A stretch of 64,000 bases of DNA, from positions 62,001 through 126,000 of the forward strand of contig BPGT01000004.1 of the NCBI GenBank assembly GCA_026003175.1, read 5' to 3'. Shown piece after piece: positions 63,648 through 64,000 of the stretch. Below the pieces are notes generated by a model. It was given only the letters and a program-made list of their open reading frames with translations. It was not told the DNA's origin and did not search any database. Position 1 is the stretch's first letter. Each line of letters starts with the position of its first letter. The translations under genes and the position numbers were made by a program. The stretch is from Armatimonadota bacterium. GTDB lineage: Bacteria; Armatimonadota; HRBIN16.

Positions 63648-64000
63648 ATGAAGATACGAACGGTGTGTGTGGTGATTATCTGGTGGCTGTGCTGCGATTC
63701 TGTCTGGGCAATTGGCGGCAGTGTACAGTTGATTGCCACCACCGTGCAAAATATCCCTGTGAAAATCATCCGCGTGGACATGAACGACGAAGAGGTGAAA
63801 GTAACCGGTATGCTGGCGAAGCAGCGTCGAGGGCGCACCGAGCCGCTGCAAAGCATGGTGGCGCGAGCGCGTCCCACTGCGGCGGTTACCGGAACCTTCT
63901 TCGGCACGCGCAACTACCTGCCGGTCGGTGACATCGTGATAGAGGGGAAGATGGTACACTTCGGCGGTATCGGCACCGCGCTGTGCATCACGCCCGACAA
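63648..64000 (+). CDS. Phosphodiester glycosidase (NAGPA/DUF2233) family protein, 3' end cut off
   Basis: ATG 63648 follows AGCGAGGAG. A signal peptide (ending near VWAIGG) is followed by VPVKIIRVDMNDEEVKV-type strands, then ARPTAAVTGTFFG and LPVGDIVIEGKMV, the usual start of the NAGPA-like domain. The frame is open to the window end, so the C-terminal part is missing. Relatives remove GlcNAc from phosphodiesters or act on exopolysaccharides; the role here is unknown. Confidence 0.75.
   Translation, partial: MKIRTVCVVIIWWLCCDSVWAIGGSVQLIATTVQNIPVKIIRVDMNDEEVKVTGMLAKQRRGRTEPLQSMVARARPTAAVTGTFFGTRNYLPVGDIVIEGKMVHFGGIGTALCITPD

Overview
The window is about 64 kb of GC-rich bacterial chromosome in which almost every base is coding. 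The gene content suggests a free-living, probably heterotrophic bacterium of the Armatimonadota or a neighbouring lineage. Pointers are two short pseudopilins with the H-x9-DG C-terminal signature, two secreted PEP-CTERM proteins, GH172- and GH50-like secreted glycosidases, Uma2-type endonucleases, and a family B DNA polymerase next to a CARF protein. This assignment rests on family distribution as I know it; there is no rRNA or marker alignment behind it.

Layout. 1-4.3 kb: two glycoside hydrolase-type genes and tRNA-Leu(TAA). 4.4-9.0 kb: lipoamide dehydrogenase, a small GIY-YIG-like protein, a BMP-type lipoprotein, a Uma2 protein and a STAS-UspA fusion. 9.0-10.3 kb: a gene broken by several frameshifts. 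10.4-17.3 kb: PHP phosphatase, Clp1-like kinase, nucleotidyltransferase, a thioredoxin-like gene with an in-frame TGA at its first redox cysteine, a Lon-N protein and an isocitrate/isopropylmalate dehydrogenase. 17.4-24.4 kb: TldE-like protein, parvulin, frameshifted Gfo/Idh/MocA gene, deacetylase, acylphosphatase, HDOD protein and DUF4380 protein. 24.5-35.8 kb: PEP-CTERM cysteine peptidase, CARF protein with RelE-like C-terminus, family B DNA polymerase, hybrid histidine kinase and Mfd. 36-41 kb: DUF433/DUF5615 pair, YprB-like nuclease, a TPP riboswitch with its own terminator ahead of a pseudopilin, a second pseudopilin and an asparagine synthetase. 40.9-45.5 kb: four closely spaced genes (opine-type dehydrogenase, B12-binding mutase-like protein, cyclase-family hydrolase, isocitrate-lyase/PEP-mutase-family lyase) that look like one metabolic operon. 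45.8-54.7 kb: galT, TatD, KDPG aldolase, frameshifted Uma2, gamma-glutamyltransferase, a second PEP-CTERM protein, an L25-like protein and a copper ATPase. 54.8-64 kb: a peptide-binding lipoprotein, then the conserved rpsB-tsf-pyrH-frr-uppS-dxr-rseP cluster, a GNAT protein and a truncated phosphodiester glycosidase gene.

The most notable signals are: (1) a candidate selenocysteine UxxC thioredoxin-like protein with a plausible SECIS hairpin; (2) the uncharacterised B12-dependent operon at 40.9-45.5 kb; (3) an orphan CARF-RelE-like effector; (4) matching sigma-54 (-24/-12) promoters ahead of both PEP-CTERM genes; and (5) a TPP riboswitch that controls a pseudopilin rather than a thiamine gene.

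Three genes carry frameshifts (9.0-10.3, 20.3 and 49.2 kb). These may be real decay or assembly errors. Short GC-rich palindromic repeats are scattered through the intergenic gaps. No rRNA, CRISPR array, insertion sequence or prophage was seen.
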